Of a stretch of 64,000 bases of DNA, positions 1 to 9,767 are shown piece by piece. The stretch lies in contig JACCEN010000015.1 of assembly GCA_013416435.1 (NCBI GenBank), positions 62,001-126,000 on the forward strand, written 5' to 3'. This stretch comes from Alcaligenaceae bacterium. GTDB lineage: Bacteria > Pseudomonadota > Gammaproteobacteria > Burkholderiales > Burkholderiaceae_B. How positions within the stretch are numbered: position 1 is the stretch's first letter; each line of letters starts with the position of its first letter. The notes beneath the pieces are model-generated. The model worked only from the letters and a program-made list of their open reading frames with translations. It was not told the origin of the DNA and did not search any database. Made by a program: the position numbers and the translations under genes.

Positions 1-717
1 CGCGTCGATCAGCAATTCCGCAATCATGCGCAAGGCGTCAGCGTGACGGATCCCGCGCTGTGTGACCACGTCGGACCTGAGCGTCTGCAAGCGTCCGGCA
101 TGCTGATCCATCAGCAGCGCGAGCTTGTCGTAAAGCTGTGTCTCCCCATCCAGCGCGGGCGCGATCGTGTCGAATTCCACGATGGCGTGCAGCCCCAGGC
201 GGGACAGCGCCTCCCGCCAGGCTCCGAGACGCTGGTCAGGGCTGTGCGTGAAGTTCAGCACCGGCAGCAGAGGATGCCCGCAACTGGCAAGCAGGGCGAG
301 TTCGTCCTTGTGCTTGCCCAGTACGGGGTCGCGGACGTCGACCACATACAGGCCCGCGTCGCATTCCAGCAGCTTGCGCAAAACGCGCGCCTCCTGTTCG
401 AAGCGCCGTTTGCTTTCGGGGCTTTGCAGAAAGCGCCGGATGCGCTCCGGACCATCGAGGCGCTGGCTGGGCGGCGCGAGCTGGTCGATGTAGTCGAGCA
501 GGGCCATGCCGTCTTCCAGGCCGGGGGTGTCGAAGAGCTCGATCGCCACGACGCCGTCGACGAGCAGGCGGGCGCCTTCGACATGGCGTGTGGTCCCCGG
601 GCTGTCTTCGACATGCCCGAACCCCGGATTGCGCGTCAAGGTGCGCAGCAGCGAGGTCTTGCCGGTATTGGTATGGCCGACCACGGCCAGGCGCAAAGGG
701 GTCTCAGGGCTGGACAT
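1..717 (-). CDS. DUF3482-type GTPase, C-terminus cut by window edge
   Basis: Reading the minus strand from an ATG at 715-717 gives an open frame that runs off the window (239 codons present). It begins with a P-loop GTPase domain: G1 motif GHTNTGKT at residues 14-21, a TTR switch-I-like motif at 42-44 and DTPG (G3) at 63-66. These are the marks of the Era/TrmE-like GTPases; the remainder matches what I know of DUF3482 proteins. The start overlaps the end of the DUF2868 gene by 14 bases, so the two are almost certainly translated together. The role of the pair is unknown; a membrane-linked GTPase function is inference. Confidence 0.82.
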   Translation of the reverse strand, partial: MSSPETPLRLAVVGHTNTGKTSLLRTLTRNPGFGHVEDSPGTTRHVEGARLLVDGVVAIELFDTPGLEDGMALLDYIDQLAPPSQRLDGPERIRRFLQSPESKRRFEQEARVLRKLLECDAGLYVVDVRDPVLGKHKDELALLASCGHPLLPVLNFTHSPDQRLGAWREALSRLGLHAIVEFDTIAPALDGETQLYDKLALLMDQHAGRLQTLRSDVVTQRGIRHADALRMIAELLIDA

Positions 718-2164
718 GGGCGTGATCCGCGGAAACGTCGTGGTTCTCGGGCGACGCGAGCCAGATCAGGCCGCTGGAGAGATCGTCGTGCACGGCCTCC
801 GCGGCGAAACCCGCCAGACGCAGTTTCTCGTGCCAGGCCGCGGCCCGCGCTTGGGAGCGCTCGCCGGCCTGCCCGGGGCTGATCAGCGCAACATGCGCAT
901 GGCGGGCCAGGCTGCCCAGCTCCGAAAGCAATGCGATCGTACCCCGGTCGGGCGTCTGGCTGGCATCGCAAGCCAGCAGCAGGCGCCTTGCGGTATGGGG
1001 CTGCAGGCGTTCAAGGATTTGATGCCGTTGCGACCGGCTGTCGATGACGCCCAGGTCGCTGATGCCGTCCGGCAAGGCGGCGGGCGGCCAAGGGATGTCG
1101 GTGGGAAGCTCGATGCCCAGGACGGCGTATTGAATGGCCGGGGTTGCAGCGGTATCGAGGGGTTGGACGCTGGCCTGGTAGCCGTCCGTGGCGGCGCTGT
1201 CTATTCCTGTCGTCTCGCTGGAAGGGTCCAGGCGGTCACGTAGTTCAGCGTAGCCCGGCAGCGTGGTGTCGACGGCCAGGCCGCGCAGCCGCCGGCGCGT
1301 CATGTAAAGGCTGAGACCCAGTCCGGCCAGGCGCGGCAGCAGGCCATAGACCACTACGCAGCCGAGCAGCCATCCCGACCACAGCGCCATGGCGCTCTCG
1401 GGCAAGGTCTGCAGGCCGTCGCTGGCCCTGATGATCTCCGGGGACGGCACGGAGAATCCCAGGAGCGAGGGCAGCCATCCCAACGCCGACGTGAGCCCGA
1501 CGAAGGTGTCTGGCGACAGCAGGGTGGTTTCCCAGTTGAAGCCGTAGCGGCGTGCGGACAGAATCGCCAACATGCAGGCCAGCGCCCCCATGAACGCCAG
1601 GACCCAGACCGCGTGGCTGACGGCGCCCAACAGCCAGCGCAGGGCATGCTGCCGGCTGAGCAGCTCTGCCAGCGCGCGGGGCGCGAGAGCCGCATCCGGC
1701 CCCCGCGCCAGCTTCTGGGTCAGCCACAGCCAGGACTCGCCCAGCCAGGAACCGGCATGATCGGAGCGGATCAGGAAGCTGCTCAGCCAGAACAGGTAGG
1801 CCAGCGTGTTGACGCCCAGCAAGGCGACCAGGGCGAGCAGGATATTGACCGAGCGGCTGCCATCGCCCAGCGCGCCCAGCGCCGCGCCGATGCCCGCCAG
1901 CAGGCCGGCGATGAGCAGGCCGAGCAAAGCGGCGCGCGACGCGCTGGTCCACTTGCCCAGGACCTGGTCGAGCTTCTCGCGTTCGGCCAGGTAGCGCGCC
2001 CGCAAGAGCACGCGGGGAGCGAAGCCACGCCGTTCGGCGCGAGCCTTCCGATTTTCCCGGGCGTCTTCCAAAGGGCCCCACAGGGCTTCGCGCAGGCGCA
2101 GGGTCTCTGCCAGCCAGTGCGCCTTGAATCCGTCATGGACGGCCGTGCTGTGGGGGTCAGGCAT
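704..2164 (-). CDS. DUF2868 family membrane protein
   Basis: 486 residues. A charged N-terminus is followed by hydrophobic segments at about 79-98, 106-130, 178-202 and 262-285, then a soluble C-terminal half without an obvious catalytic motif. The pattern and the partner GTPase downstream match the DUF2868/DUF3482 gene pair of Burkholderiales. The ATG overlaps the ykvA-like stop by 8 bases and its own stop overlaps the GTPase start, so the three genes form one tightly coupled unit. Function is unknown. It may be the membrane anchor or effector of the GTPase, which is inferred from gene pairing only. Confidence 0.8.
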   Translation of the reverse strand: MPDPHSTAVHDGFKAHWLAETLRLREALWGPLEDARENRKARAERRGFAPRVLLRARYLAEREKLDQVLGKWTSASRAALLGLLIAGLLAGIGAALGALGDGSRSVNILLALVALLGVNTLAYLFWLSSFLIRSDHAGSWLGESWLWLTQKLARGPDAALAPRALAELLSRQHALRWLLGAVSHAVWVLAFMGALACMLAILSARRYGFNWETTLLSPDTFVGLTSALGWLPSLLGFSVPSPEIIRASDGLQTLPESAMALWSGWLLGCVVVYGLLPRLAGLGLSLYMTRRRLRGLAVDTTLPGYAELRDRLDPSSETTGIDSAATDGYQASVQPLDTAATPAIQYAVLGIELPTDIPWPPAALPDGISDLGVIDSRSQRHQILERLQPHTARRLLLACDASQTPDRGTIALLSELGSLARHAHVALISPGQAGERSQARAAAWHEKLRLAGFAAEAVHDDLSSGLIWLASPENHDVSADHAHVQP

Positions 2165-2525
2165 CCGTATAGGCGGGGCGGTCAGGTGCCTTGAACCATT
2201 GGTCGAGCTTTTGCTGTGCCTGGGCCTTCACGTCGGGCGTGATATAGAAGGCGACGGTGGCCAGGGCGGCCGCCATGACGCTGAGGTCGTCGGTGTAGCC
2301 CAGCACGGGCGCCAGATCGGGGATGGCGTCCAGGGGAAGGATGAAGTAGCCCAGCGCACCGTAAATGACGCGCTTGGCCCATTTGGGCGTAAGAGGGCTT
2401 TGGACGGCGTAATACAGGTACAACGCCTTTTCGAGCGTCTCGCGGCCGATAGAGCGCGCGCGCGGACCGAGTTTCTGCCAAAAACCCTTTTTCGTGAATA
2501 GCGACTGGTAGCGGGTGGTGTCCAT
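2157..2525 (-). CDS. YkvA family protein (DUF1232)
   Basis: 122 residues. It carries the DUF1232 signature LPLDAIPD at residues 63-70 inside a hydrophobic stretch (about 52-95), preceded by a basic amphipathic N-terminus. This is the usual size of the small YkvA-like membrane proteins, whose biochemical role is not established. It is the first gene of a three-gene overlapping minus-strand cluster; the next frame starts inside its last codons. Upstream lie two palindromic repeats and then the 3' end of the glsB-type gene. Confidence 0.85.
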   Translation of the reverse strand: MDTTRYQSLFTKKGFWQKLGPRARSIGRETLEKALYLYYAVQSPLTPKWAKRVIYGALGYFILPLDAIPDLAPVLGYTDDLSVMAAALATVAFYITPDVKAQAQQKLDQWFKAPDRPAYTDA

Positions 2526-2557
2526 ATGCTTGAGATTCGGCGTTTGCTCCGGGGAGC

Positions 2558-2654
2558 GGGGTCGGACCCCGAATGGGGTCCGACCCCATAACTGGGATCA
2601 TGGGGTCAAATTCCCCAAAATCAAGGGGTCAGACCCCGCATGGGGTCTGACCCC
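2558..2654. repeat. Two intergenic palindromic repeats (2558-2587, 2625-2654) with a half-like hairpin between
   Basis: The first copy has the G/C arm type (GGGGTCGGACCCC and its complement) with centre GAAT; the second has the A/T arm type with centre GCAT. Between them, 2602-2616 reads GGGGTCAAATTCCCC, a related short hairpin. Both arms of each full copy pair perfectly. The pair fills the space between the ykvA-like start and the glsB-type stop codon, 17 bases from the latter. Confidence 0.93.
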
Positions 2655-2671
2655 ATAGGCTACCGATGAAA

Positions 2672-2920
2672 CTAGCGCTTTTTTGCAATAAAGCCCACGA
2701 CAAACAGGACGATGATCGCGCCGACGATGGAGCCGACCCAGCCCGCGCCTTCGCCGGGTTCATAGAAGCCGAGGGCGCCGCCCAGATAACCGGCGACGAT
2801 GGAACCGACAATACCCAGGATGATGGTCATGATGATGCCCAGCTTCTGATCGCCGGGCATGAGAGCCCGGGCCAGCAGGCCGACAATGAATCCGACGATG
2901 ATCATGCTGATGATGCCCAT
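2672..2920 (-). CDS. GlsB/YeaQ/YmgE family small membrane protein
   Basis: 82 residues from the ATG at 2918-2920, which begins MGIISMIIVGF. I chose this start because family members begin there; a longer frame adds an atypical 18-residue extension. There are three glycine-rich hydrophobic helices, with the family pattern ARALMPG...GIIMTIILGIVGSIVAG...AIIVLFVVGF. These proteins are often stress-induced (transglycosylase-associated family name), but their mechanism is unknown. The gene stands alone between repeat clusters. Confidence 0.9.
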   Translation of the reverse strand: MGIISMIIVGFIVGLLARALMPGDQKLGIIMTIILGIVGSIVAGYLGGALGFYEPGEGAGWVGSIVGAIIVLFVVGFIAKKR

Positions 2921-3049
2921 GTTTGCTTTCCTTATCAGAGTCCAGGGTGATGAAGCGGCGCACGGCTGATTCATTCGCCATCATAGGGACGGAAGGCGGG
3001 CGAGTCCAGCGCCAATTCGCGATTTTCGTTTCCGGGTGTTAAGGGTTGA

Positions 3050-3117
3050 GGGGTCAGACCCACGGGTCTGACCCCATCCAAGTGAAGGGGGTCAGACCCC
3101 GTACGGGGTCTGACCCC
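3050..3117. repeat. Two palindromic repeats (3050-3075 short form, 3088-3117)
   Basis: The first is a 26-base form with 12-base arms and centre AC. The second is a perfect 30-base unit with centre GTAC. They lie in the gap between the glsB-type start and the stop codon of the fused ABC ATPase, ending 14 bases from that stop, so they could act as a terminator for the transporter operon. Confidence 0.92.
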
Positions 3118-3131
3118 GCGCCACCCCGCGC

Positions 3132-4865
3132 CTACGCTTCCACTTCCAGTCCTTCCCGCGACAGGTAGTCGAGGGTGGGCATGAGCGAGAGCAAGTGGCG
3201 GGAGTATTCGTGCCGGGGCGTGGAGAACAGCGTTTCGGTGTCGGCGACTTCCAGGAGCTCGCCATGGCGCATGACACCCACCCGGTCGCACATTTGCCGG
3301 ATGACCGGCAAGTCGTGGCTGATGAACAGAATGGTGAGCCCCAGCGATTCCTGCAGGTCCTTGAGCAGGTTCAGGATCTGGGCCTGGATGGAGACGTCCA
3401 GCGCGGAGGTGGGTTCGTCGCAGATCAGGAAGCGCGGCCGGGTGGCGAGTGCGCGCGCGATGCAGATGCGCTGGCGCTGGCCGCCCGAGAATTCATGGGG
3501 AAAGCGGCTGAGCGCCTGCTTGCCCAGTCCGACATAGTCCAGCAGGCCGCTGACGATGCGGCGGGTCGCCGCTTCGGTGGGCGCGAGCTTGTGGAAACGT
3601 ATGGGTTCGGCCACGATGTCCAGGATCCGCATGCGCGGATTCAGCGACGAGAACGGGTCCTGGAACACCATCTGTATCTGCTTGCGGAAATTCCACAGGA
3701 CGGCCTTGTCGCCGGCCCTGGTGATGTCGACCCCGTCGAAAACGACCGAGCCGCTGCTGGCTTGATACAGGCCGGAAATCAGCCTGGCAACCGTCGACTT
3801 GCCCGATCCGGACTCGCCCACCAGCCCGAAGACTTCTCCTTCCTTGATTGCAAAGCTGACGTCGCGGACGGCATCCAGCATGACACGGTGCTTCTTGATG
3901 AACGAGGACTTGAGCACGAAACGCATGCCCAGGTTCCGGGCTTCGACCAATGGCCTTTCCGTGTGATGCTCGTAGCCGTATTGCTGGTTCATCCAGGCCT
4001 TGGCGGCGGCGAGGTCGTCGGTGACGGTGGTTTCGGCCACGTCTTCGATGTAGGTCACCATGGGGAAGCGCCGCAGCTTGATGTCGGACCGCGGCACGGC
4101 GGAAATGAGACTCTTGGTGTATCGGTGCCGTGGCGCGCCAAGCACCTGCCGGGTCGGGCCTTCTTCGACCAGCTTGCCCCGGTACAGCACCGCCACCCGG
4201 TCGGTGATCTCCGCGATCACGCCCATGTCGTGGGTGATGAGGATCATCCCCATCTGCTTTTCCTGGCACAGCTTGCGCAGGAGATCCAGGATTTGCGCCT
4301 GGATGGAGACGTCGAGCGCGGTGGTGGGCTCGTCGGCAATGATGACTTCGGGCTCGCAGCACAGGGCCAGGGCAATCACCACGCGCTGCCGCATGCCCCC
4401 GGAAAACTGATGCGGGTATTGTCCAAGGCGCAGTTCGGGCTGGTCGATGCCCACGCTTTCAAGCAGCTGGATGGCGCGCCGCCTGGCGTCGTCGTGCGAA
4501 ACGTGCAGATGCACCTGCATGGTTTCGGTCAGCTGGCTTTCTATGGTTTGCAGCGGGTCGAGCGAGGTGAGCGGATCCTGGAAGATCATGCCGATGCGCC
4601 GGCCGCGCACGCGGCGGAAGGCGGGACGAGGCAGGTTGTCGATGCGTTCTTCGTTCAGGAATACCTGGCCGCCCATCATGCGGCCCGGGTGTTCCAGCAG
4701 GCCGATGACGGCATTGCCGATGGTGGATTTGCCCGCGCCCGATTCGCCCACGACGCCCAGGATTTCCCCTTTTTCCACCGCGAGCGTGACGTCCTGTATG
4801 GCCTTGAGCGTGCCGCGCCTGCCGGCGAACTCGATATGCAGATTCTTGATGTCCAGTAATGCCAT
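3132..4865 (-). CDS. Dipeptide/oligopeptide ABC transporter, fused ATP-binding protein (DppD-DppF type)
   Basis: About 577 residues with two complete ABC ATPase domains in one chain. Domain 1 has Walker [10 protein letters not shown] at 40-48, signature FSGGMRQRV and Walker B ending DEPTTALD. Domain 2 (from about residue 310) has [18 protein letters not shown] and DEPTSALD. Both look catalytically competent. An in-frame GTG at 4874 is an alternative start, but the ATG gives the usual [10 protein letters not shown]-terminus. It is the last gene of the argE-like/dpp operon, starting just after the permease stop. It would power uptake of peptides or similar amides across the inner membrane. Confidence 0.93.
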   Translation of the reverse strand: MALLDIKNLHIEFAGRRGTLKAIQDVTLAVEKGEILGVVGESGAGKSTIGNAVIGLLEHPGRMMGGQVFLNEERIDNLPRPAFRRVRGRRIGMIFQDPLTSLDPLQTIESQLTETMQVHLHVSHDDARRRAIQLLESVGIDQPELRLGQYPHQFSGGMRQRVVIALALCCEPEVIIADEPTTALDVSIQAQILDLLRKLCQEKQMGMILITHDMGVIAEITDRVAVLYRGKLVEEGPTRQVLGAPRHRYTKSLISAVPRSDIKLRRFPMVTYIEDVAETTVTDDLAAAKAWMNQQYGYEHHTERPLVEARNLGMRFVLKSSFIKKHRVMLDAVRDVSFAIKEGEVFGLVGESGSGKSTVARLISGLYQASSGSVVFDGVDITRAGDKAVLWNFRKQIQMVFQDPFSSLNPRMRILDIVAEPIRFHKLAPTEAATRRIVSGLLDYVGLGKQALSRFPHEFSGGQRQRICIARALATRPRFLICDEPTSALDVSIQAQILNLLKDLQESLGLTILFISHDLPVIRQMCDRVGVMRHGELLEVADTETLFSTPRHEYSRHLLSLMPTLDYLSREGLEVEA

Positions 4866-4874
4866 GCGATTCAC

Positions 4875-5792
4875 TCAGCGGAGCTTGGGGTTGAGCGCAT
4901 CGCGCAGCCAATCGCCCAGCAGATTGACCGACAGCGCCAGAAGCACGAGCGCGATCCCGGGGAAGATGGAAATCCACCAGTCGCCCGAGAACAGATAGCT
5001 GTTGCCGATGCGGATCAGCGTGCCCAGCGACGGCGTGGTCGGCGGGATGCCGACGCCCAGGAAGGAAAGCGTGGCCTCGGTGATGATGGCGATGGCCAGG
5101 TGTATGGTCGCGATGACCAGTACCGGTCCCAGCACGTTGGGGAGTACGTGCCGACGCAGGATCAGGAAGGGCCCCATGCCGATCAGCCTGGCGGCCTGCA
5201 CGTATTCCTTGTTGCGTTCGACCATGGTTGCGCCGCGCACCGTGCGGGCATACTGCACCCAGCCCGATATGCCGATCGCGAAGATGAGCACATACAGCGA
5301 AAGGCTGTCGTGCGAATCGCGCGGCAGCAGCCCTCGCGCGATGCCGTCGACCAAGAGCGCGATGAGGATGGCGGGGAAGGAAAGCTGTACGTCGGCAATG
5401 CGCATGATGACGCTGTCGACGCGGCCGCCCGCGTAGCCGCTGATCAGCCCCAGGCTCACGCCCAGGACCAGCGAGAACAGCACCGAGGCAAACCCCACCA
5501 GCAGGGAAATGCGCGAGCCATACAGGATGGCGGACAGCATGTCGCGTCCCTGGTCGTCGGTGCCCAGGATGAAGCGCGGATCGCCTTCGGGATTCCAGAT
5601 CGGCGGGATGTTGGCATCGAGCAGGTCGAGGGTCGACAGGTCGAAGGGATTGTGCGGCGCGATGAGGGGAGCAAACACTGCGCCGATGAAGATCGCCAAG
5701 GCCACCACCGCGGAAATGATGGCGGTTGGTGATCGAGAGAAACTGTAGAAGATGTCGCTGTCGTAGGCGCGAGAGAGGAAGTTGCTTGCCAT
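4875..5792 (-). CDS. Dipeptide-type ABC transporter permease (DppC/OppC family)
   Basis: 305 residues, the normal size for DppC-like permeases. Five to six membrane helices are visible (for example residues 17-40 and 80-125), with the BPD_transp_1 EAA-like loop around GPFLILRRHVLPN, which contacts the ATPase. The N-terminal cytoplasmic stretch and the extended first periplasmic loop (TLDLLDANIPP...GTDDQGRD) are typical of the DppC rather than the DppB half. The gene lies 12 bases downstream of the DppB partner and immediately before the ATPase. Confidence 0.93.
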   Translation of the reverse strand: MASNFLSRAYDSDIFYSFSRSPTAIISAVVALAIFIGAVFAPLIAPHNPFDLSTLDLLDANIPPIWNPEGDPRFILGTDDQGRDMLSAILYGSRISLLVGFASVLFSLVLGVSLGLISGYAGGRVDSVIMRIADVQLSFPAILIALLVDGIARGLLPRDSHDSLSLYVLIFAIGISGWVQYARTVRGATMVERNKEYVQAARLIGMGPFLILRRHVLPNVLGPVLVIATIHLAIAIITEATLSFLGVGIPPTTPSLGTLIRIGNSYLFSGDWWISIFPGIALVLLALSVNLLGDWLRDALNPKLR

Positions 5793-5804
5793 GTCGGGTG
5801 CTTC

Positions 5805-6776
5805 TCAGGTTTTCTGCACGCGCAGACGCGGGTCGACGGCAAAATACAGCAGATCGACAATGAGGTTGATGATGACGAAGAAGAAGGCGATCAGAAGCAG
5901 ATAGGCCGCCATGACGGGAATGTCGACCGCGCCGATGGACTGTATGAACAGCAGCCCCATGCCGGGCCATTGGAAGACGGTTTCCGTGATGATGGAGAAT
6001 GCGATGATCGAGCCCAATTGCAGGCCGGTGATGGTGATCACCGGCACCAGCGTGTTCTTCAGGGCATGGCGAAAATGGATGCTGCGCTCAGGCAGCCCGC
6101 GTGCGCGGCAGAACTTGATGAAGTCTGTTTGCATGACTTCCAGCATTTCCGAACGCACCAGGCGCATGATCAGCGTCATCTGGAACAGCGCGAGCGTGAT
6201 GGCCGGCATGATCAGGGATTGCCAGCCGCTCTTGGTAAGGAAGCCGGTCGTCCACCATCCCAGGTCGACGACGTCGCCGCGCCCGAAGCTGGGCAGCCAG
6301 CGCAGCATGACGCCGAAGAACAGGATCATGAGGATGCCGATCAGGAAGGTCGGGAGCGAGATCCCGATGAGCGACAGCGTCATGAAGCTGCGCGAGATGA
6401 TCCCGTTGCGCTTCAACGCGGTATAGATGCCCATGGGGATGCCCAGGAACAGCGCAATCAGCGCCGACACCAGGGAAAGTTCCAGCGTGGCCGGCAGGCG
6501 GCTTTCGATGAGTTCGCTGACGGGCCGCCGCTGGCGGTACGACATGCCGAAATCGCCTTGCGCCGCGTTGCTGATGAAGCGCCAGTACTGCACCAGGAAG
6601 GGGTCGTCCAGGCCAAGCTGCTTGCGCAGCTCGGCCCGTTGCTCCAGGGTGGTGTCCTGCCCCACCATATTATTGATGGGGTCGCCGACATAGCGGAACA
6701 TGCCAAAAGCAATGAGCCCGACGGCAAGCATTACGAAGACGGACTGGAAGATCCGTCGGGCAATGAAGCTGAGCAT
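5805..6776 (-). CDS. Dipeptide-type ABC transporter permease (DppB/OppB family)
   Basis: 323 residues. The N-terminus MLSFIARRIFQSVFVMLAVGLIAFGMF is the classical DppB start helix, followed by the periplasmic segment (GDPINNMVGQ...RAELRKQLGLDDP) found in this family, and then five further helices. The EAA loop reads EMLEVMQTDFIKFCRARGLPE. The gene begins 4 bases after the stop of the binding protein. Together with DppC it forms the membrane channel of the importer. Confidence 0.93.
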   Translation of the reverse strand: MLSFIARRIFQSVFVMLAVGLIAFGMFRYVGDPINNMVGQDTTLEQRAELRKQLGLDDPFLVQYWRFISNAAQGDFGMSYRQRRPVSELIESRLPATLELSLVSALIALFLGIPMGIYTALKRNGIISRSFMTLSLIGISLPTFLIGILMILFFGVMLRWLPSFGRGDVVDLGWWTTGFLTKSGWQSLIMPAITLALFQMTLIMRLVRSEMLEVMQTDFIKFCRARGLPERSIHFRHALKNTLVPVITITGLQLGSIIAFSIITETVFQWPGMGLLFIQSIGAVDIPVMAAYLLLIAFFFVIINLIVDLLYFAVDPRLRVQKT

Positions 6777-6780
6777 GGGT

Positions 6781-8385
6781 TTAGGGCATCACGACATAGC
6801 GGATATCCAGCACATCGTCGGCACGCTGCGCGACCTTGATGCCCTTGCGCACGCCCCACGACATGGGCTGCTGGTGCAGCGGCAGGTAGCCGTAGTCGTT
6901 ATGCAGCATGGTGAAGGCTTCCTTGATCATCGCATTGCGCTTGGCCTGGTCGGTCTCGACGTCGATCTTGGGAATCAGCGCGTCGATCTCCTTGTTGCAG
7001 TAACCGCCCAGGTTGAACTGGCCGGCGGCGGTCTTGGAGTCGCGGCATGCCACCAGGTTGGTCAGGGAGTTGGCCGCGTCGATGGAGCTTGGCGTCCAGC
7101 CCAGCAGGTACATGCTGGTGTTGTTGCCGGCCTGCAGCAGGACCTTGGCGAAATACTTGGACTTGGTCTGCGCGAGCAGATCGATCTTGATGCCGATGCG
7201 GGCCAGCATGCTGGCGACAGCCTGGCAGACCTTTTCGTCATTCACGTAGCGGTCGTTGGGGCAGTCGAGCTGGACGGTGAAGCCATCGGGATAGCCGGCG
7301 TCCGCGAGCAGCTTCTTCGCCGTGGCGACATCCGGCGTGTACGGCGCGCCGAAGGATTCATCGTAGCCGTTGATCTTGTCGGCGATCAGGGTGCCCAAAG
7401 GCTTGGCCGCCCCGCGCATGATCTTCTGGTTGATGACCTTGGTGTCGACGGCCAGGTCGATCGCCTGGCGCACGCGCTTGTCCTTGAAGGGGTTCTTGCC
7501 TTTCACGCTGGAAAACAGCAGTTCGTCGCGGTCCTGGTCCATGCCGATGAAGATCGCGCGCGCTTCGGGCTCGTTCAGCACATCGACGTTCGGTTCGCTT
7601 TCCAGGCGCGGCCAGTCCTGCACGGGCACGGGAATCACCAAGTCCATTTCGCCGGAAATCAGGGCGGCAACGCGGGTGGATTCCTGGGAGATCGGCTGGA
7701 AGACGATTTCGGTGACGTTGGTGGGGATGTCCTTGTTCCAGTAGCCGTCGTAGCGCTTGAGCGTCGTTTTGACGTCGGGCTGGCGGTCCACGATCATGAA
7801 GGGGCCCGTGCCGTTTTCATGCAGGTTGGCGTAGTTGCTTTCGCCGCCCTTCACGTTGGTGGCTTCGGTGGTCTTGTTCTTTTCCGCCCACGACTTGCTC
7901 ATGATGTACAGGAAGGTCCAATCGCGGGGCAGGATGGGATTGGGCGTGGGCGTGACGACCTCCACCGTGTGGTCGTCGATCTTGTTGATTTGTGCGGCCT
8001 TGGCGCCGTAGCCCTTCATGTCGGAGCCGGGCGTCAGGCTGCGCTTCCAGGAAAAGATGACGTCGTCGGCGGTGAACGGCGTGCCGTCGTGGAACTTCAC
8101 GCCCTTGCGCAGGTGGAACACCCATTTCGTGGGTTCGGGGTTTTCCCATTTCTCGGCCAGCATGGGAACGAGCTTCAGGTCCTTGTCGTAGGCCGTCAGC
8201 GTTTCGTAGAACCAGCTTTGGAAGCCCAGCGTGAAGGTCTCGTTCAGCGACATGGGGTCCAGCGACATCATGTCGCCCTGGTAGGCCCATCGAAGCGTCT
8301 TGGCCTCGACCTGCTGAGTCAGGCCCAGGCTGAGCGCGAGTGTCGCGGCAACGGCGGTATGCCGAAGAATGCGGGTGAGTTTCAT
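6781..8385 (-). CDS. Peptide ABC transporter substrate-binding protein (family 5, DppA-like)
   Basis: 534 residues with a Sec signal peptide (basic start, hydrophobic core, cleavage near residue 28, LTQQVEA|KTL). The mature part has the SBP_bac_5 features LRWAYQGDMMSLDPM, WVFHLRKGVKFHDGTPFTADDVIFSW and VRQAIDLAVD. A Shine-Dalgarno AGGAG lies about 8 bases before the ATG. It should bind the ligand in the periplasm and deliver it to the DppBC channel. The co-transcribed ArgE-like enzyme suggests an N-acylated amino acid or dipeptide as substrate, which is inference. Confidence 0.92.
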   Translation of the reverse strand: MKLTRILRHTAVAATLALSLGLTQQVEAKTLRWAYQGDMMSLDPMSLNETFTLGFQSWFYETLTAYDKDLKLVPMLAEKWENPEPTKWVFHLRKGVKFHDGTPFTADDVIFSWKRSLTPGSDMKGYGAKAAQINKIDDHTVEVVTPTPNPILPRDWTFLYIMSKSWAEKNKTTEATNVKGGESNYANLHENGTGPFMIVDRQPDVKTTLKRYDGYWNKDIPTNVTEIVFQPISQESTRVAALISGEMDLVIPVPVQDWPRLESEPNVDVLNEPEARAIFIGMDQDRDELLFSSVKGKNPFKDKRVRQAIDLAVDTKVINQKIMRGAAKPLGTLIADKINGYDESFGAPYTPDVATAKKLLADAGYPDGFTVQLDCPNDRYVNDEKVCQAVASMLARIGIKIDLLAQTKSKYFAKVLLQAGNNTSMYLLGWTPSSIDAANSLTNLVACRDSKTAAGQFNLGGYCNKEIDALIPKIDVETDQAKRNAMIKEAFTMLHNDYGYLPLHQQPMSWGVRKGIKVAQRADDVLDIRYVVMP

Positions 8386-8448
8386 GGTTGTCTCCTGCCC
8401 TTGTGGTGTTTGATGATGTAGTGGCTGTGGACGGATGCAGCCTTCCGG

Positions 8449-9597
8449 TTATGCGGTCAGTCGGCCGGTCAGCTTTTCCAGGAATGCCTCGCAGGCCGTG
8501 ACTTGCGAGATATCGATATATTCATTGGGTTGATGGGCTTGGTCGATGGATCCCGGGCCGCACAGCACGACCGAGAAGCCGCGCTCCTGGAACTGCCCGG
8601 CTTCGGCCGCGTAAGGCACGACGCCGGTATGGTGGTGGCCGCACAAGTCGAACACCAGCGCCTGGGCGTCGCCGCCCAGGTCCTGCAAAGGCGGCGCATC
8701 GGCCAGGATTTCGGTGCTGATGGACGCGCCGGGCGCGATGGCGCGCATGGCGGGCAGCAGGCTGTCCGCGTATGCTTCAAGGCGCTTCAGGTAGGCGCGC
8801 CAATCGTCGCCGGGCAGCGTGCGGATATCCCAGGTAAAGGTGCATTCGCGCGAAATGATGTTGAGCGCCGTGCCGCCATTTACCACGCCCACGTGCAGCG
8901 TGGTGTAGGGAGGTTCGAAACGGCATGACGGATCTGTATTGGCTTTATTTTCGGCCATCATGTCGTCAATGAAGGCGATGAGCCGCGCGGCGGTCATGAC
9001 GGCGCTGACGCCGCGCTGCACCTGGCTGGAATGGGCTTCGTGGCCGATGACGGTGGTGCGCAGCGCGGCGATGCCTTTGTGCGCGACGATGGGCCGCATG
9101 CTGGTGGGCTCGCCCACGATCACGGCGCTTGGGCGCGCGATGTCGGTGGCCAGGCGGTCTATCATGGACGGCGCGCCGAAGCAGCCGATTTCCTCGTCGT
9201 AGCTGAGCGCAAAATGAATGGGCCGCTTGAGCGGGGCACGGACCCAGTCGGGCACCATGGCCAGGGCAATGGCCGAAAAGGCCTTCATGTCGCAGGTGCC
9301 GCGGCCGAACAGCCGGCCGTCTTTCTCGACCAGATGGAACGGATCGGTGTCCCAGGGCTGCCCATCGACCGGAACCACATCGGTATGCCCCGACAGCACG
9401 ATCCCGCCTTCCACGTTCGGCCCTACCGTGGCGTACAGATTGGCCTTGGTCCCTTCGTCGTTCATGACCAGATGGCCTTCTACGCCGTGCTGGGCGAGAT
9501 AGTCGCGAACGTAATGGATGAGATCGAGATTTGAATTGCGCGATACGGTATCGAAACCGACGAGCCGGGTGATCATATCGAGCGATTGGGGCTTCAC
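8449..9597 (-). CDS. argE: ArgE/DapE-family M20 metallo-deacylase (acetylornithine deacetylase-like)
   Basis: 382 residues. Metal and catalytic motifs of the M20 family are present: SGHTDVVP (H71, D73), GRGTCDMK (D103), YDEEIGC (E135, E136) and VGEPTS, with a dimerisation domain between. Length and motifs match proteobacterial ArgE. The start is a GTG with GGAG about 10 bases upstream; a later ATG at codon 8 would remove the conserved beginning. The gene leads the dpp-type transporter operon with a 63-base gap to the binding protein. The enzyme may therefore process imported acylated amino acids rather than serve arginine synthesis; the ArgE name is by family resemblance. Confidence 0.85.
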   Translation of the reverse strand: MKPQSLDMITRLVGFDTVSRNSNLDLIHYVRDYLAQHGVEGHLVMNDEGTKANLYATVGPNVEGGIVLSGHTDVVPVDGQPWDTDPFHLVEKDGRLFGRGTCDMKAFSAIALAMVPDWVRAPLKRPIHFALSYDEEIGCFGAPSMIDRLATDIARPSAVIVGEPTSMRPIVAHKGIAALRTTVIGHEAHSSQVQRGVSAVMTAARLIAFIDDMMAENKANTDPSCRFEPPYTTLHVGVVNGGTALNIISRECTFTWDIRTLPGDDWRAYLKRLEAYADSLLPAMRAIAPGASISTEILADAPPLQDLGGDAQALVFDLCGHHHTGVVPYAAEAGQFQERGFSVVLCGPGSIDQAHQPNEYIDISQVTACEAFLEKLTGRLTA

Positions 9598-9767
9598 TTC
9601 TGGGGTCTCCGTTAGTGGTGCAAGAGGCCGCGGCGGCGTATCCTGTTGTGGAACGCCTGCGGCCGGTGCGTGCGCCGGTTATGTTTCTTGTTATCCGGAG
9701 CGATGTTAGCCAAGGGGTGCTTGACACGTCAATCATTTGCGTCTCGGGGTATCCCCGCATGTTTTCA

